From positions 248,001 through 312,000 of the forward strand of contig JBBHKE010000176.1 of the NCBI GenBank assembly GCA_037447655.1: 64,000 bases of DNA, given 5' to 3'. The notes under the pieces are model-generated. The model had not been told where the DNA came from, ran no database searches, and saw only the letters and a list, made by a program, of their open reading frames with translations. Of the stretch, positions 25,201-37,979 are shown piece by piece; the first letter of the stretch is position 1; every line of letters starts with the position of its first letter. The translations under genes were made by a program, and so were the position numbers. Source of the DNA: Zygnema cylindricum (lineage: Eukaryota; Streptophyta; Zygnematophyceae; Zygnematales; Zygnemataceae).

Positions 25201-26159
25201 TACACAAACTGTTAGCGATAACAAGAATTGTTACCTAAATTACACAAACAATAAGCGATAACAGGAATTGTTACCTAAATTACACAAACTGTTATCATAA
25301 CACAAATTGTTATCTAAATTACAGAAACAGTTAGCGATAATAGGAATTGTCACCTAAATTACACAAACAGTTAGCAATAACAAGAATTATTACCTAAATT
25401 ACACAAACTATTAAAGAATACAGGAATTTTTACCGAAATTACACAAACTGTTATCGATAATAGGAATTGTTACCTATATTACAGAAAACAGTTAGCGATA
25501 AAAAGAATTGTTACCTAAATTACACAAACTATTAGCGATAACATGAATTTTTATCTAAATTACACAAACTGTTAGCGATAACAATAATTCTTACCTAAAT
25601 AACACAAACTATTAGCGATAACATGAATTGGAACCTAAATTACACTAACAATTAGCGATAACAAGAATTGTTACCTAAATTACACAAACCGTTAGCGATA
25701 ACAAGAATTGTTAGCTAAATTACACAAAATATTAGCGATAACAAGAATTTTCACCTAAATTATACAAACTGTTAGCGATAACAGGAATTGTTACCTAAAT
25801 TACACAAACACTTAGCAATTTCAAGAATTATGACCTACATTACACAAACAGTTAGTGATAACAGGAATTGTTACCTAAATTACACAAAATATTAGCAATA
25901 ACAAAAATAGTTACCTAAATTACACACACAGTTAGCCATAACAAAAATTGTTACCTAAATTACATTAACAATTAGTGATAACACGAATTGTTACCTTAAT
26001 TACACAAAGTGTTAGCGATAACATGAATTGTTACTTAAATTACAGAATCAATTAGCGATAACAGAAAATTTTATCTAAATTACACAAATTGTTAGCGATA
26101 ACATGAATTGTAATCTAAATTACACAAACAGTTAAGGATAACAGGAATTGTTACCTAAA

Positions 26160-26520
26160 TTACACAAACACTTAGCGATAACAAGAATTGTTACCTAAAT
26201 TACACAAAAATTTAGCGATAACAGGAATTGTTACCTAAATTACACAAACTGTTAGCGATAACAAGATTTGTCACCTAAATTACAAAAACTATAAGCGATA
26301 ACAGGAATTGTTACCTAAATTAAAAAAGCTGTTAGCGATAACAAGAATTGTTATATAAATTACAGAAACAGTTAGCCATAACAGGAATTGTTATCTAAAT
26401 TTCACAAACAGTTTGCTCTAAAATAAATTGTTATCTAAATTACACAAAATATTAGCGATAACAAGAATTGTTACCTAAATTACACAAACAGTTAGCGATA
26501 ACAAAATTGTTACCTAAATT
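26160..26520 (+). repeat. 33-monomer higher-order unit, copy 2 (partner 24841-25200)
   Basis: Second copy of the 1,319-base unit, with the same seven linked variants in the same order and only scattered substitutions. Confidence 0.88.
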
Positions 26521-28320
26521 ACACAAACCGTTAGCGATAACAAAAATTGTTACCTAAATTACACAAATAGTTTGCGCTAACATGAATTGTTACCTAAATT
26601 ACACAAAGAGTTAGCAATAACAGGAATTGTTACCTAAATTACACAAAATATTAGCGATAACAAGAATTGTTACCTAAATTACACAAACAGTTAGCGATAA
26701 CAGGAATTGTTACCCAAATTACACTAACTGTTAGCGATAACAACAATTGTTACCTAAATTACACACATAGTTAGCGATAACAATAATTGTTACCTAAATT
26801 ACACAAACTATTAGCAATAATATGAATTGTTACCTAAATTACACAAATAGTTTGCGCTAACATGAATTGTTACCTAAATTACACAAAGTGTTAGCGATAA
26901 CAGGAATTGTTACCTAAATTACACAAACACTTAGCAATAGCAAGAATTGTTACCTAAATTACACAAACTGTTAGCGAATACAAGAATTGTTACCGAAATT
27001 ACACAAACAGTTTGCTCTAACATGAATTGTTACCTAAATTACACAAAATATTAGCAATAACAAGAATTGTTACCTAAATTACACAAACAGTTAGCGATAA
27101 CATGAATTGTTACCCTAATTTCACAAACACTTAGCAATAACAAGAATTGTTACCTAAATTACACAAGCGATAACAGGTATTGTTACATAAATTACACAAA
27201 CTGTTAGCGATAACAAGAATTGTTACCTAAATTACACAAACTGTTAGCGATAATAGGAATTGTTACCTAAATTACACAAATTGTTAGCGATAACAAGAAC
27301 TGTTACCTAAATTACACAAACTATTAGCGATAACAGAAATTGTTACCTAAAATACACAAACAATTAGCGATAACAAGAATTGTTACCTAAATTACACAAA
27401 CAGTTAGCCATAACATGAATTGTTAGGTAAATACCACAAACACTTAGCAATAACAAGAATTGTTACCTAAATTACACAAACAGTTAGCGATAACAGGAAT
27501 TGTTACCTAAATTACACAAACAGTTTGCTCTAACATGAATTGTTACCTAAATTACACAAAATATTAGCGATAACAAGAATTGTTACCTAAATTACACAAA
27601 CAGTTAGCGATAACACGAATTGTTACCTAAATTACACAAACTATTAGCGATAACAAAAATTGTTACCTAAATTACACACACAGTTAGCGATAACAAGAAT
27701 TGTCCCCTAAATTACACAAACTATAAGCGATAACAAGAATTGTCACCTAAATTAAACAAACTATAAGCCATAACAGGAATTGTTACCTAAATTAAACAAA
27801 CTGTTAGCGATAACAAGAATTGTTATATAAATTACAGAAACAGTTAGCGATAACAAGAATTGTTCTCTAAATTACACAAACAATTTGCTCTAACATGAAT
27901 TGTTACCTAAATTACACAAAATATTAGCGATAACAAGAATTGTTACCTAAATTACACAAACAAATAGCGATAACAAGAATTGTTACCTAAATTACACAAA
28001 CTATTAGCGATAACAAGAATTGTTACCTAAATTAAACAAACTGTTAGCGATAACAAGAATTGTTACCTAAATTAAACAAACTGTTAGCAATAACAAGAAT
28101 AGTCACCTAAATTACACAAACTATAAGCGATAACAAGAATTGTTACCTAAATTAAACAAACTGTTAGCGATAACAAGAATTGTTACCTAAATTACAGAAA
28201 CAGTTAGCAATAACGAAATTGTTACCTAAATTACACAAACTATAAGCGATAACAAGAATTGTTACCTAAATTACACAAACTATTAGCAATAACAAGAATT
28301 TTTACCTAAATTACACAAAC

Positions 28321-28560
28321 TATAAGCGATAACAGGAATTGTTACCTAAATTAAACAAACTGTTAGCGATAAACGGAATTGTTACCTAAATTACACAAAC
28401 AGTTAGAAATAACAAGAATTGTTACCTAAATTACACAAACTATAAGCGATAACAGGAATTGTTACCTAAATTAAACAAACTGTTAGCGATAAGAGGAATT
28501 GTTACCTAAATTACACAAACAGTTAGCGATAACAAGAATTGTTACCTAAATTACACAAAC
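28321..28560 (+). repeat. 120-base trimer, two tandem copies
   Basis: The three-monomer set CTATAAGCG, TTAAACAAACTG and ACAGTTAG occupies 28321-28440 and 28441-28560, with four point differences. Related single copies of CTATAAGCG next to TTAAACAAACTG lie upstream between 27719 and 28170. Confidence 0.85.
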
Positions 28561-29900
28561 TATTAGCGATAACAGGAATTTTTACCTTAATTACACAAAC
28601 TGTTAGCGATAAAAAGAATTGTTACCTATATTAGAGAAAACAGTTAGCAATAACAAGAATTTTTACCTTAATTACACAAACTGTTAGCGATAACAAGAAT
28701 TGTTACCTATATTACAGAAAACAGTTAGCGATAACAGGAATTTTTATCTAAATTACACAAACTGTTATCGATAACAGGAATTCTTACCTTAATAACACAA
28801 ACTATTAGCGATAACATGAATTGTTACCTAAATTACACAAACAATTAGCGATAACGAGAATTGTTACCTAAATTACAGAAACAGTTAACGATAACAGGAA
28901 TTCTTACCTAAATTACACAAACCGTTAGCGATAACAAAAATTGTTACCTAAATTACACAAATAGTTAGCGATAACAAGAATTGTTACCTAAATTACACAA
29001 ACAGTTAGCGATAACATGAATTGTTACGTAAATACCACAAACACTTAGCAATAACAAAAATTGATACCTAAATTACACAAACAGTTAGCGATAACAGGAA
29101 TTGTTACCGAAATTACACAAACAGTTTGCTCTAACATGAATTGTAACCTAAATTACACAAACTATTAGCGATAACAAGAATTGTTACCTAAATTAAACAA
29201 ACTGTTAGCGATAACAAGAATTGTCACCTAAATTACACAAACTATAAGTGATAACAGGAATTGTTACCTAAATTAAACAAACTGTTAGCGATAACAAGAA
29301 TTGCTAAATAAATTACAGAAACAGTTAGCGATAATAGGAATTGTTACCTAAATTACACAAACAATTTGCTCTAATATGAATTGTTACCTAAATTACACAA
29401 ATAGTTAGCGATAACGAAATTGTTACCTAAATTACACAAACTGTTAGCAATAACAAGAATTGTCACCTAAATTACACAAACTTTAAGCGATAACAGGAAT
29501 TGTTACCTAAATTAAAAAAACTGTTAGCGATAACAGGAATTGTTACCTAAATTACACAAACACTTAGCGATAACAAGAATTGTTACCTAAATTACACAAA
29601 CTATTAGCGATAACAGGAATTTTTACCTTAATTACACAAACTGTTAGCAATAACAAGAATTGTTACCTATATTACAGAAAACAGTTAGCGATAACAGGAA
29701 TTTTTATCTAAATTACACAAACTGTTAGCGATAACAGGAATTCTTACCTAAATTACACAAACTATTAGCAATAACAGGAATTTTTACCTTAATTACACAA
29801 ACTGTTAGCGATAACAAGAATTGTTACCTATATTACAGAAAACAGTCAGCGATAACAGGAATTTTTATCTAAATTACACAAACTGTTATCGATAACAGGA
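28559..29900 (+). repeat. Repeats of a 4-monomer unit with a 41-base member
   Basis: The series TTTTTACCTTAATTAC, CCTATATTACAGAAAACAG, TTTTTATCTAAATTAC and CGATAACAGGAATTC recurs near 28580-28790, 29610-29750 and 29780-29930. The last two are 161 bases apart (four monomers plus one base). The extra A in GAAAACAG is kept in each copy. Similar modules occur at 23331, 24190 and 25475. Confidence 0.8.
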
Positions 29901-30990
29901 ATTTTTACCTTAATAACACAAACTATTAGCGATAACATGAATTGTTACCTAAATTACACAAACAATTAGCGATAACGAGAATTGTACCTAAATTACACAA
30001 ACAATAAGCGATAACAAGAATTCTTACCTAAATTACACAAACCGTTAGCGATAACAAAAATTGTTACCTAAATTACACAAACAGTTAGCGATAACAGGAA
30101 TTGTTACCTAAATTACAGAAACAGTTAGCGATAACAGGAATTGTTACCTAAATTACACAAATAGTTAGCGATAACATGAATTGTTACCTAAATTACACAA
30201 ATAGTTAGCGATAACAGGAATTGTTACCTAAATTACACAAAATATTAGCGATAACAAGAATTGTTACCTAAATTACACAAACAGTTAGCGAAAGCAGGAA
30301 TTGTTACCTAAATTACACTAACTGTTAGCGATAACAACAATTGTTACTTAAATTACACACATAGTTAGCGATAACAATAATTGTTACCTAAATTACACAA
30401 ACTATTAGCAATAATAGGAATTATTACCTAAATTACACAAACTGTTAGCGATAACAGGAATTGTTACCTAAATTACACAAACTGTTAGCGATAACAAGAA
30501 TTGTTACCTAAATTACACAAACAGTTTGCTCTAACATGAATTGTTACCTAAATTACACAAAATATTAGCGATAACAAGATTTGAAACCTAAATTACTCAA
30601 ACATTAAGCGATAACACGAATTGTTACCTAAATTACACAAATAGTTAGCGATAACGAAATTGTTACCTAAATTACACAAACTGTTAGCGATAAGAGGAAT
30701 TGTTACTTAAATTACAGAAACAATTAGCAATAACAGAAATTGTTATCTAAATTACACAAACTGTTAGCGTAACATGAATTGTAATCTAAATTACACAAAC
30801 TATTAGGGATAACAAGAATTGTTACCTAAATTACAAAAACAATTAGCGATAACAAGATTGTTACCTAAATTACACAAACTATTAACGATAACAGGATTTG
30901 TTACCTAAATTACACAAACAATTAGCGATAACAAGAATTGTTACCTAAATTACACAAACAGTAAGCGATAACAGGAATTGTTACCTAAAT

Positions 30991-33900
30991 TACACAAACT
31001 GTTAGCGATAACAAAAATTGTTACCTAAATTACAAAAACTGTTTAGATAATAGGAATTGTTACCTAAATTACACACATTGTTAGCGATAACAAGAATTCT
31101 TACCTAAATTACACAAACTATTAGCGATAATAAAAATTGTTACCTAAATTACACAAACAATTAGCGATAACAAGAATTGTTACCTAAATTACACAAATAG
31201 TTAGCGATAACATGAATTGTTACCTAAATTACACAAATAGTTAGCCATAACAAGAATTGTTACCTAAATTACACAAACAGTTTGCGCTAATAGGAATTGT
31301 TACCTAAATTACACAAACAATTAGAGATAGCAAGAATTGTTACCTAATTTACATAAACAGTTACAATAATAGGAATTGTTACCTAAATTACACAAACAGT
31401 TAGCAATAACAGGAATTGTAACCTAAATTACACAAACTGTTAGCGATAACAAGAATTGTTACTTAAATTACACAAACATTTTGCGCTAACAAGAATTGTT
31501 ACTTAAATTACACAAACATTTTGCGCTAACATGAATTCTTACCTAAATTACACAAACAATTAGCGATAACAAGAATTGTTACCTAAATTACACAAACAGT
31601 TAGGGATAACAAGAATTGTTACCTAAATTACACAAACTATTAGCGATAACAAGAATTGTTACCTAAATTACACAAACTATTAGTGATAACACGAATTGTT
31701 ACCTTAATTACACAAACTATTAGCGATAACAAGAATTGTTACCTAAAATACACAAACAGTTTGCGCTAAGATGAATTGTTACCTAAATTACACAAACTAT
31801 TAGTGATAACAGGAATTGTTACCGAAATTACACAATAATTAGCGATAACAAAAATTGTTTTCTAAATTACAAAAACAGTTAGCGATAACACGAATTGTTA
31901 CCCAAATTACACAAAGTGTTAGCGTTAAAAAGAATTGTTACCTTAATTACACAAACAGTTAGCGATAACAAGAAGTGTTATCTAAATTACACAAACTGTT
32001 AGCGATTATAGGAATTGTTACCTAAATTACACAAACTGTTAGAGATAACAAGAATTGTTACCTCAAATACACAAACTATTAGCGATCACAGGAATTGTTA
32101 CCTGAATTACACAAACTGTTAGCGATAACAACAATTGTAATCTAAATTACACAAACTGTTTGGGATAACAAGAATTGTTACCGAAATTACAAATATAGTT
32201 TGCTCAAACATGAATTGTTACCTAAATTACAGAAAATATTAGCGATGATAAGAATTGTTACCTAAATTACACAAATTGTTAGCGATAACAAGAATTGTTA
32301 CCTAAATTACACACACAGTTAGCGATAACAAGAATTGTTACCTAAATTACACAAACTATTAGCGAGAACACGAATTGTTACCTAAATTACACAAACTGTT
32401 AGCGATAACAGGAATTGTTACTTAAATTACAGAAACAAATTGTTATCTATATTACACAAATTGTTAGTGATAACATGAATTGTAATCTAAATTACAGAAA
32501 CAGTTAAGGATAAAAGGAATTGTTACCTAAATTACACAAACCGTTAGCGATAACAAGAATTGTTACCTAAATTACACAAATAGTTTGCGCTAACATGAAT
32601 TGTTTCTTAAATTACACAAACAATTAGCGATAACAGGAATTCTTACCTAAATTACACAAACAGTTAGCGATAACAAGAATTGTTACCAAAATTACACAAA
32701 CTGTTAGCGATAACAAGAATTGTTACCAAAATTACACAAACTGTTAGCAATAATAGGAATTATTACCTAAATTACACAAACACTTAGCAATAACAAGAAT
32801 TGTTATCTAAATTACACAAACAGTTAGCGATAACAGTATTTTTACCTAGATTACACAAACTGTTAGCGAAAACAAGAATTGTTACCGAAATTACACAAAC
32901 AGTTTGCTCTAACATCAATTGTTACCTAAATTACACAAAATATTAGCGATAACAAGAATTGTTACCTAAATTACACAAACAGTTTGCCATAACACAAATT
33001 GTTACCTAAATTACACAAACTGTTAGCGATAATAGGAATTGTTACCTAAATTACGCAAATTGTTAACGTTAAAAAGAATTGTTACCTTAATTACACAAAA
33101 AGTTAGCGATAACAAGAAGTGTTATCTAAATTACACAAACTGTTAGCGATTATAGGAATTGTTACCTAAATTACACAAACAGTTAGAGATAACAAGAATT
33201 GTTACCTCAAATACACAAACTATTAGCGATAACAGGAATTGTTACCTTAATTACACAAACTATTTGCGATAAAAGGAATTTTTATCTAAATTACACAAAC
33301 TGTTAGCGATAACAAGAATTGTAATCTAAATTACACAAACTGTTTGGGATAACTAGAATTGTTACCTAAATTACACAAACAGTTAACAATAACGGGAATT
33401 GTTACCTATATTACACAAACATTTAGCGAAAACAAGAATTGTTACCTAAATTACACAAACATTTAGCGATAATAGGAATTGTTACCTTAATTACACAAAC
33501 TTTTAGCGATAACAAGAATTGTTACCAAAATTACAAAAACAATTTGCTCAAACATGAATTGTTACCTAAATTACAGAAAATATTAGCGATGATAAGAATT
33601 GTTACCTAAATTACACAAACAATTAGCGATAACAAGAATTGTTACCTTAATTACACAAATTGTTAGCGATAGCAAGAGTTGTTACCTAAATTACACACAC
33701 AGTTAGCGATAACAAAAATTGTTACCTAAATTACACAAACTATTAGCGATAACAGGAATTGTTACCTAAATTACACAAACTGTTAGCGATAACAGGAATT
33801 GTTACTTAAATTACAGAAACAAATTGTTATCTATATTAGACAAACTATTAGTGATAACATGAATTGTAATCTAAATTACAGAAACAGTTAAGGATAAAAG

Positions 33901-34190
33901 GAATTGTTACCTAAATTACACAAACCGTTAGCGATAACAAGAATTGTTACCTTAATTACACAAATAGTTTGCGCTAACATGAATTGTTACTTAAATTACA
34001 CAAAATGTTAGCGATAACAAGAATTCTTACCTAAATTACACAAACACTTAGCAATAACAAGAAATGTTACCTTAATTACACAAACAGTTAGCGATAACAA
34101 GAATTGTTACCAAAATTACACAAACTGTTAGCGATAACAAGAATTGTTACCAAAATTACACAAACTGTTAGCGATAACACAAATTGTTAC
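30991..34190 (+). repeat. Main satellite array with a duplicated block, 31.0-34.2 kb
   Basis: Continuous monomers. A block is repeated with offsets growing from about 1,144 to 1,384 bases as whole monomers are inserted: GTTAAAAAGAATTG (about 31924 and 33068), TGCTCAAACATG (32201 and 33545), GCGATGATAAG (about 32242 and 33587) and the 25-base monomer ACAGAAACAAATTGTTATC (about 32429 and 33813). The 15-base deletion in that last monomer is identical in both copies and proves common descent. No gene or foreign insertion is seen. Confidence 0.93.
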
Positions 34191-37100
34191 CTAAATTACA
34201 CAAATTGTTAGCGATAACAGGAATTGTTACCTAAATTACACAAATTGTTAGCGATAACAAGAATTGTTACCTAAATTACAGAAACAGTTAGCGATAACAG
34301 GAATTGTTACCTAAATTACACAAACTGTTAGCGATAACAAGAATTGTTACCTAAATTACACAAACTGTTAGCGATAACAAGAATTGTTACCTAAATTACA
34401 CAAACTGTTAACGATAACAAACATTTTTACCTAAATTACACAAACTATTAGCGATAAAAAGAATTGTTACCTAAATTACACAAACAATTAGCGATAACAG
34501 AAATTGTTACCTAAATTACACAAACTGTTAGCGATAACAGGAATTGTTACCTAAATTACACAAACTGTTAGCGATAACAAGAATTGTTACCTAAATTACA
34601 CAAACAATTAGCGATAACAAGAATTGTTACCTAAATTACACAAACTGTTAGCGATAACAGGAATTGTTACCTAAATTACACAAACAATTAGCGATAACAA
34701 GAATTGTTACCTAAATTACACAAACAGTTAGCGATAACATGAATTGTTACCTAAATTACACAAACAGTTAGCGATAACATGAATTGTTACCTAAATTACA
34801 CAAACAGTTAGCGATAACAAGAATTGTTACCTAAATTACACAAACAGTTAGCGATAACAAGAATTGTTACCTAAATTACACAAACTATTAGCGATAACAA
34901 GAATTGTTACCTAAATTACACAAACTGTTAGCGATAACAGGAATTGTTACCTAAATTACAGAAACAAAATGCAATAACAGAAATTGTTATCTAAATTACA
35001 CAAACTGTTAGCGTAACATGAATTGTAATCTAAATTACACAAACTATTAGGGATAACAATAATTGTTACCTAAATTACAGAAACAATTAGCGATAACAAG
35101 AATTGTTACCTAAATTACACAAACTATTAGCGATAACAAGATTTGTTAACTAAATTACACAAACAATTAGCGATAACAAGAAATGTTACCTAAATTACAC
35201 AAACAGTTAGCAATAACAGGAATTGTTACCTAAATTACACAAACTTTTAGCGATAACAAGAATTGTTACCTAAATTACAAAAACTGTTAGCGATAATAGG
35301 AATTGTTACCTAAATTACACAAATTGTTAGTGATAACAAGAATTGTTACCTAAATTACACAAACTATTAGCGATAATAGCAATTGTTACCTAAATTACAC
35401 AAACAATTAGCGATAACAAGAATTGTTACCTAAATTACACAAACAGTTAGCGATAACATGAATTGTTACCTAAATTACACAAACAGTTAGCGATAACAAG
35501 AATTGTTACCTAAATTACACTAACAATTGCGCTAATATGAATTGTTACCTAAATTACACAAACAATTAGAGATAACAAGAATTGTTACCTAAATTACATA
35601 AACAGTTACAATAACAGGAATTGTTACCTAAATTACACAAACAGTTAGGAATAACAGGAATTGTTACCTAAATTACACAAACAGTTAGCGATAACAGGAA
35701 TTGTTACCTAAATTACACAAACTATTAGCGATAACAAGAATTGTTACCTAAATTACACAAACTATTAGCGATAACAAGAATTGTTACCTAAATTACACAA
35801 ACAGTTAGCGATAACAAAAATTGTTACCTAAATTACACAAACTGTTAGCGATAACAAGAATTGTTACCTAAATTACACAAACAGTTTGCGCTAATATGAA
35901 TTGTTACCTAAATTACACAAACTATTAGCGATAACAAGAATTGTTACCTAAATTACACAAACTGTTAGCGATAACAAGAATTGTTACTTAAATTACACAA
36001 ACATTTTGCGCTAACATGAATTGTTACCTAAATTACACAAACTATTAGCGATAACAAGAATTGTTACCTAAATTACACAAACAATTAGCGATAACAAGAA
36101 TTGTTACCTAAATTACACAAACAGTTAGCGATAACAAGAATTGTTACCTAAATTACACAAACTGTTAGCGATAACAGGAATTGTTACCTAAATTACACAA
36201 ACAGCTAGCGATAACAAGAATTGTTACCTAAATTACACAAACTATTAGCGATAACAAGAATTGTTACCTAAATTACACAAACAGTTAGCGATAACAGGAA
36301 TTGTTACCTAAATTACACAAACTGTTAGCGATAACAAGAATTGTTACCTAAATTACACAAACAATTAGCGATAACAGGAATTGTTACCTAAATTACACAA
36401 ACTGTTAGCGATAACAAGAATTGTTACCTAAATTACACAAACAGTTAGCGATAACAGGAATTGTTACCTAAATTACACAAACTGTTAGCGATAACAAGAA
36501 TTGTTACCTAAATTACACAAACAGTTAGCGATAACAGGAATTGTTACCTAAATTACACAAACTGTTAGCGATAACAAGAATTGTTACCTAAATTACACAA
36601 ACAGTTAGCAATAACAAGAATTGTTACCTAAATTACACAAACATTTAGCGATAACAAGAATTGTTACCTAAATTACACAAACAGTTAGCGATAACAAGAA
36701 TTGTTACCTAAATTACACAAACTATTAGCGATAACAAGAATTGTTACCTAAATTACACAAACAGTTAGCGATAACATGAATTGTTACCTAAATTACACAA
36801 ACAATTAGCGATAACAAGAATTGTTACCTAAATTACACAAACTGTTAGCGATAACAAGAATTGTTACCTAAATTACACAAACTATTAGGGATAACAAGAA
36901 TTGTTACCTAAATTACACAAACAGTTAGCGATAACAAGAATTGTTACCTAAATTACACAAACTATTAGCGATAACAGGAATTGTTACCTAAATTACACAA
37001 ACAATTAGCGATAACAAGAATTGTTACCTAAATTACACAAACTATTAGCGATAACAGGAATTGTTACCTAAATTACACAAACAATTAGCGATAACAGGAA

Positions 37101-37573
37101 TTGTTACCTAAATTACACAAACAGTTAGCGATAACAAGAATTGTTACCTAAATTACACAAACAATTAGCGATAACAAGAATTGTTACCTAAATTACACAA
37201 ACAGTTAGCGATAACAAGAATTGTTACCTAAATTACACAAACAATTAGCGATAACAAGAATTGTTACCTAAATTACACAAACAGTTAGCGATAACAAGAA
37301 TTGTTACCTAAATTACACAAACAGTTAGCGATAACAAGAATTGTTACCTAAATTACACAAACAGTTTGCGCTAATATGAATTGTTACCTAAATTACACAA
37401 ACAATTAGAGATAGCAATAATTGTTACCTAAATTACATAAACAGTTAGCAATAACAGGAATTGTTACCTAAATTACACAAACAGTTAGCAATAACAGGAA
37501 TTGTAACCTAAATTACACAAATAGTTAGCGATAACAAGAATTGTTACCTAAATTACACAAACAGTTAGCGATA
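34191..37573 (+). repeat. Homogenised satellite core
   Basis: Most monomers match the consensus except at positions 39-40 and 13. From 35621 to 37573 the 40-bp register is never broken (about 49 monomers without an indel). At 36281-36600 two monomer types alternate as 80-base dimers: ACAGTTAG with ACAGG, then ACTGTTAG with ACAAG. The array on either side is visibly more diverged. High homogeneity suggests recent amplification or gene conversion. Collapse or over-polishing of an unresolved repeat during assembly would look the same. The few marked monomers (TTTGCGCTAATATG at about 35885 and 37365, TTTTGCGCTAACATG at about 36004) show it is not a single copied unit. Confidence 0.9.
36281..36600 (+). 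repeat. 80-base dimer, four tandem copies
   Basis: Types alternate strictly: 36281, 36361 (with ACAATTAG), 36441 and 36521 begin ACA and carry ACAGG; 36321, 36401, 36481 and 36561 begin ACTG and carry ACAAG. All other positions are identical. Confidence 0.9.
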
Positions 37574-37979
37574 AACATGAATTGTAATCTAAATTACACA
37601 AACTATTAGGGATAACAAGAATTGTTACCTAAATTACTGAAACAATTAGCGATAACAAGATTGTTACCTAAATTACACAAACTATTAGCGATAACAGGAT
37701 TTGTTACCTTAATTACACAAACAATTAGCGATAACTAGAATTGTTACCTTAATTATAGAAACAGTTAACGATAAAAGGAATTGTTACCTAAATTACACAA
37801 AAAGTTAGCGATAATAGAAATTGTTACCTAAATAACACAAACAATTAGCGATAACAAGAATTGTTACCTAAATTACACAAACAGTTAGCGATAACATGAA
37901 TTGTTACCAAAATTACACAAACAATTAGAGATAGCAATAATTGTTACCTAAATTACACAAACAGTTAGCAATAACAGGA

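Larger units (their letters stand above)
20801..30990 (+). repeat. Main satellite array, 20.8-31.0 kb
   Basis: Continuous monomers with frequent small higher-order units. Characteristic is the linked pair TTTGCTCTAACATG in one monomer and AAAATATTAGCG in the next, often preceded by TTACCGAAATTACAC. Odd monomers: 21091-21109 is only 19 bases long (21-base deletion); 27166-27172 lacks about seven bases (ACACAAGCGATAAC); several 41-base monomers read TATTACAGAAAACAG. No gene, RNA or transposon is visible. Confidence 0.95.
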
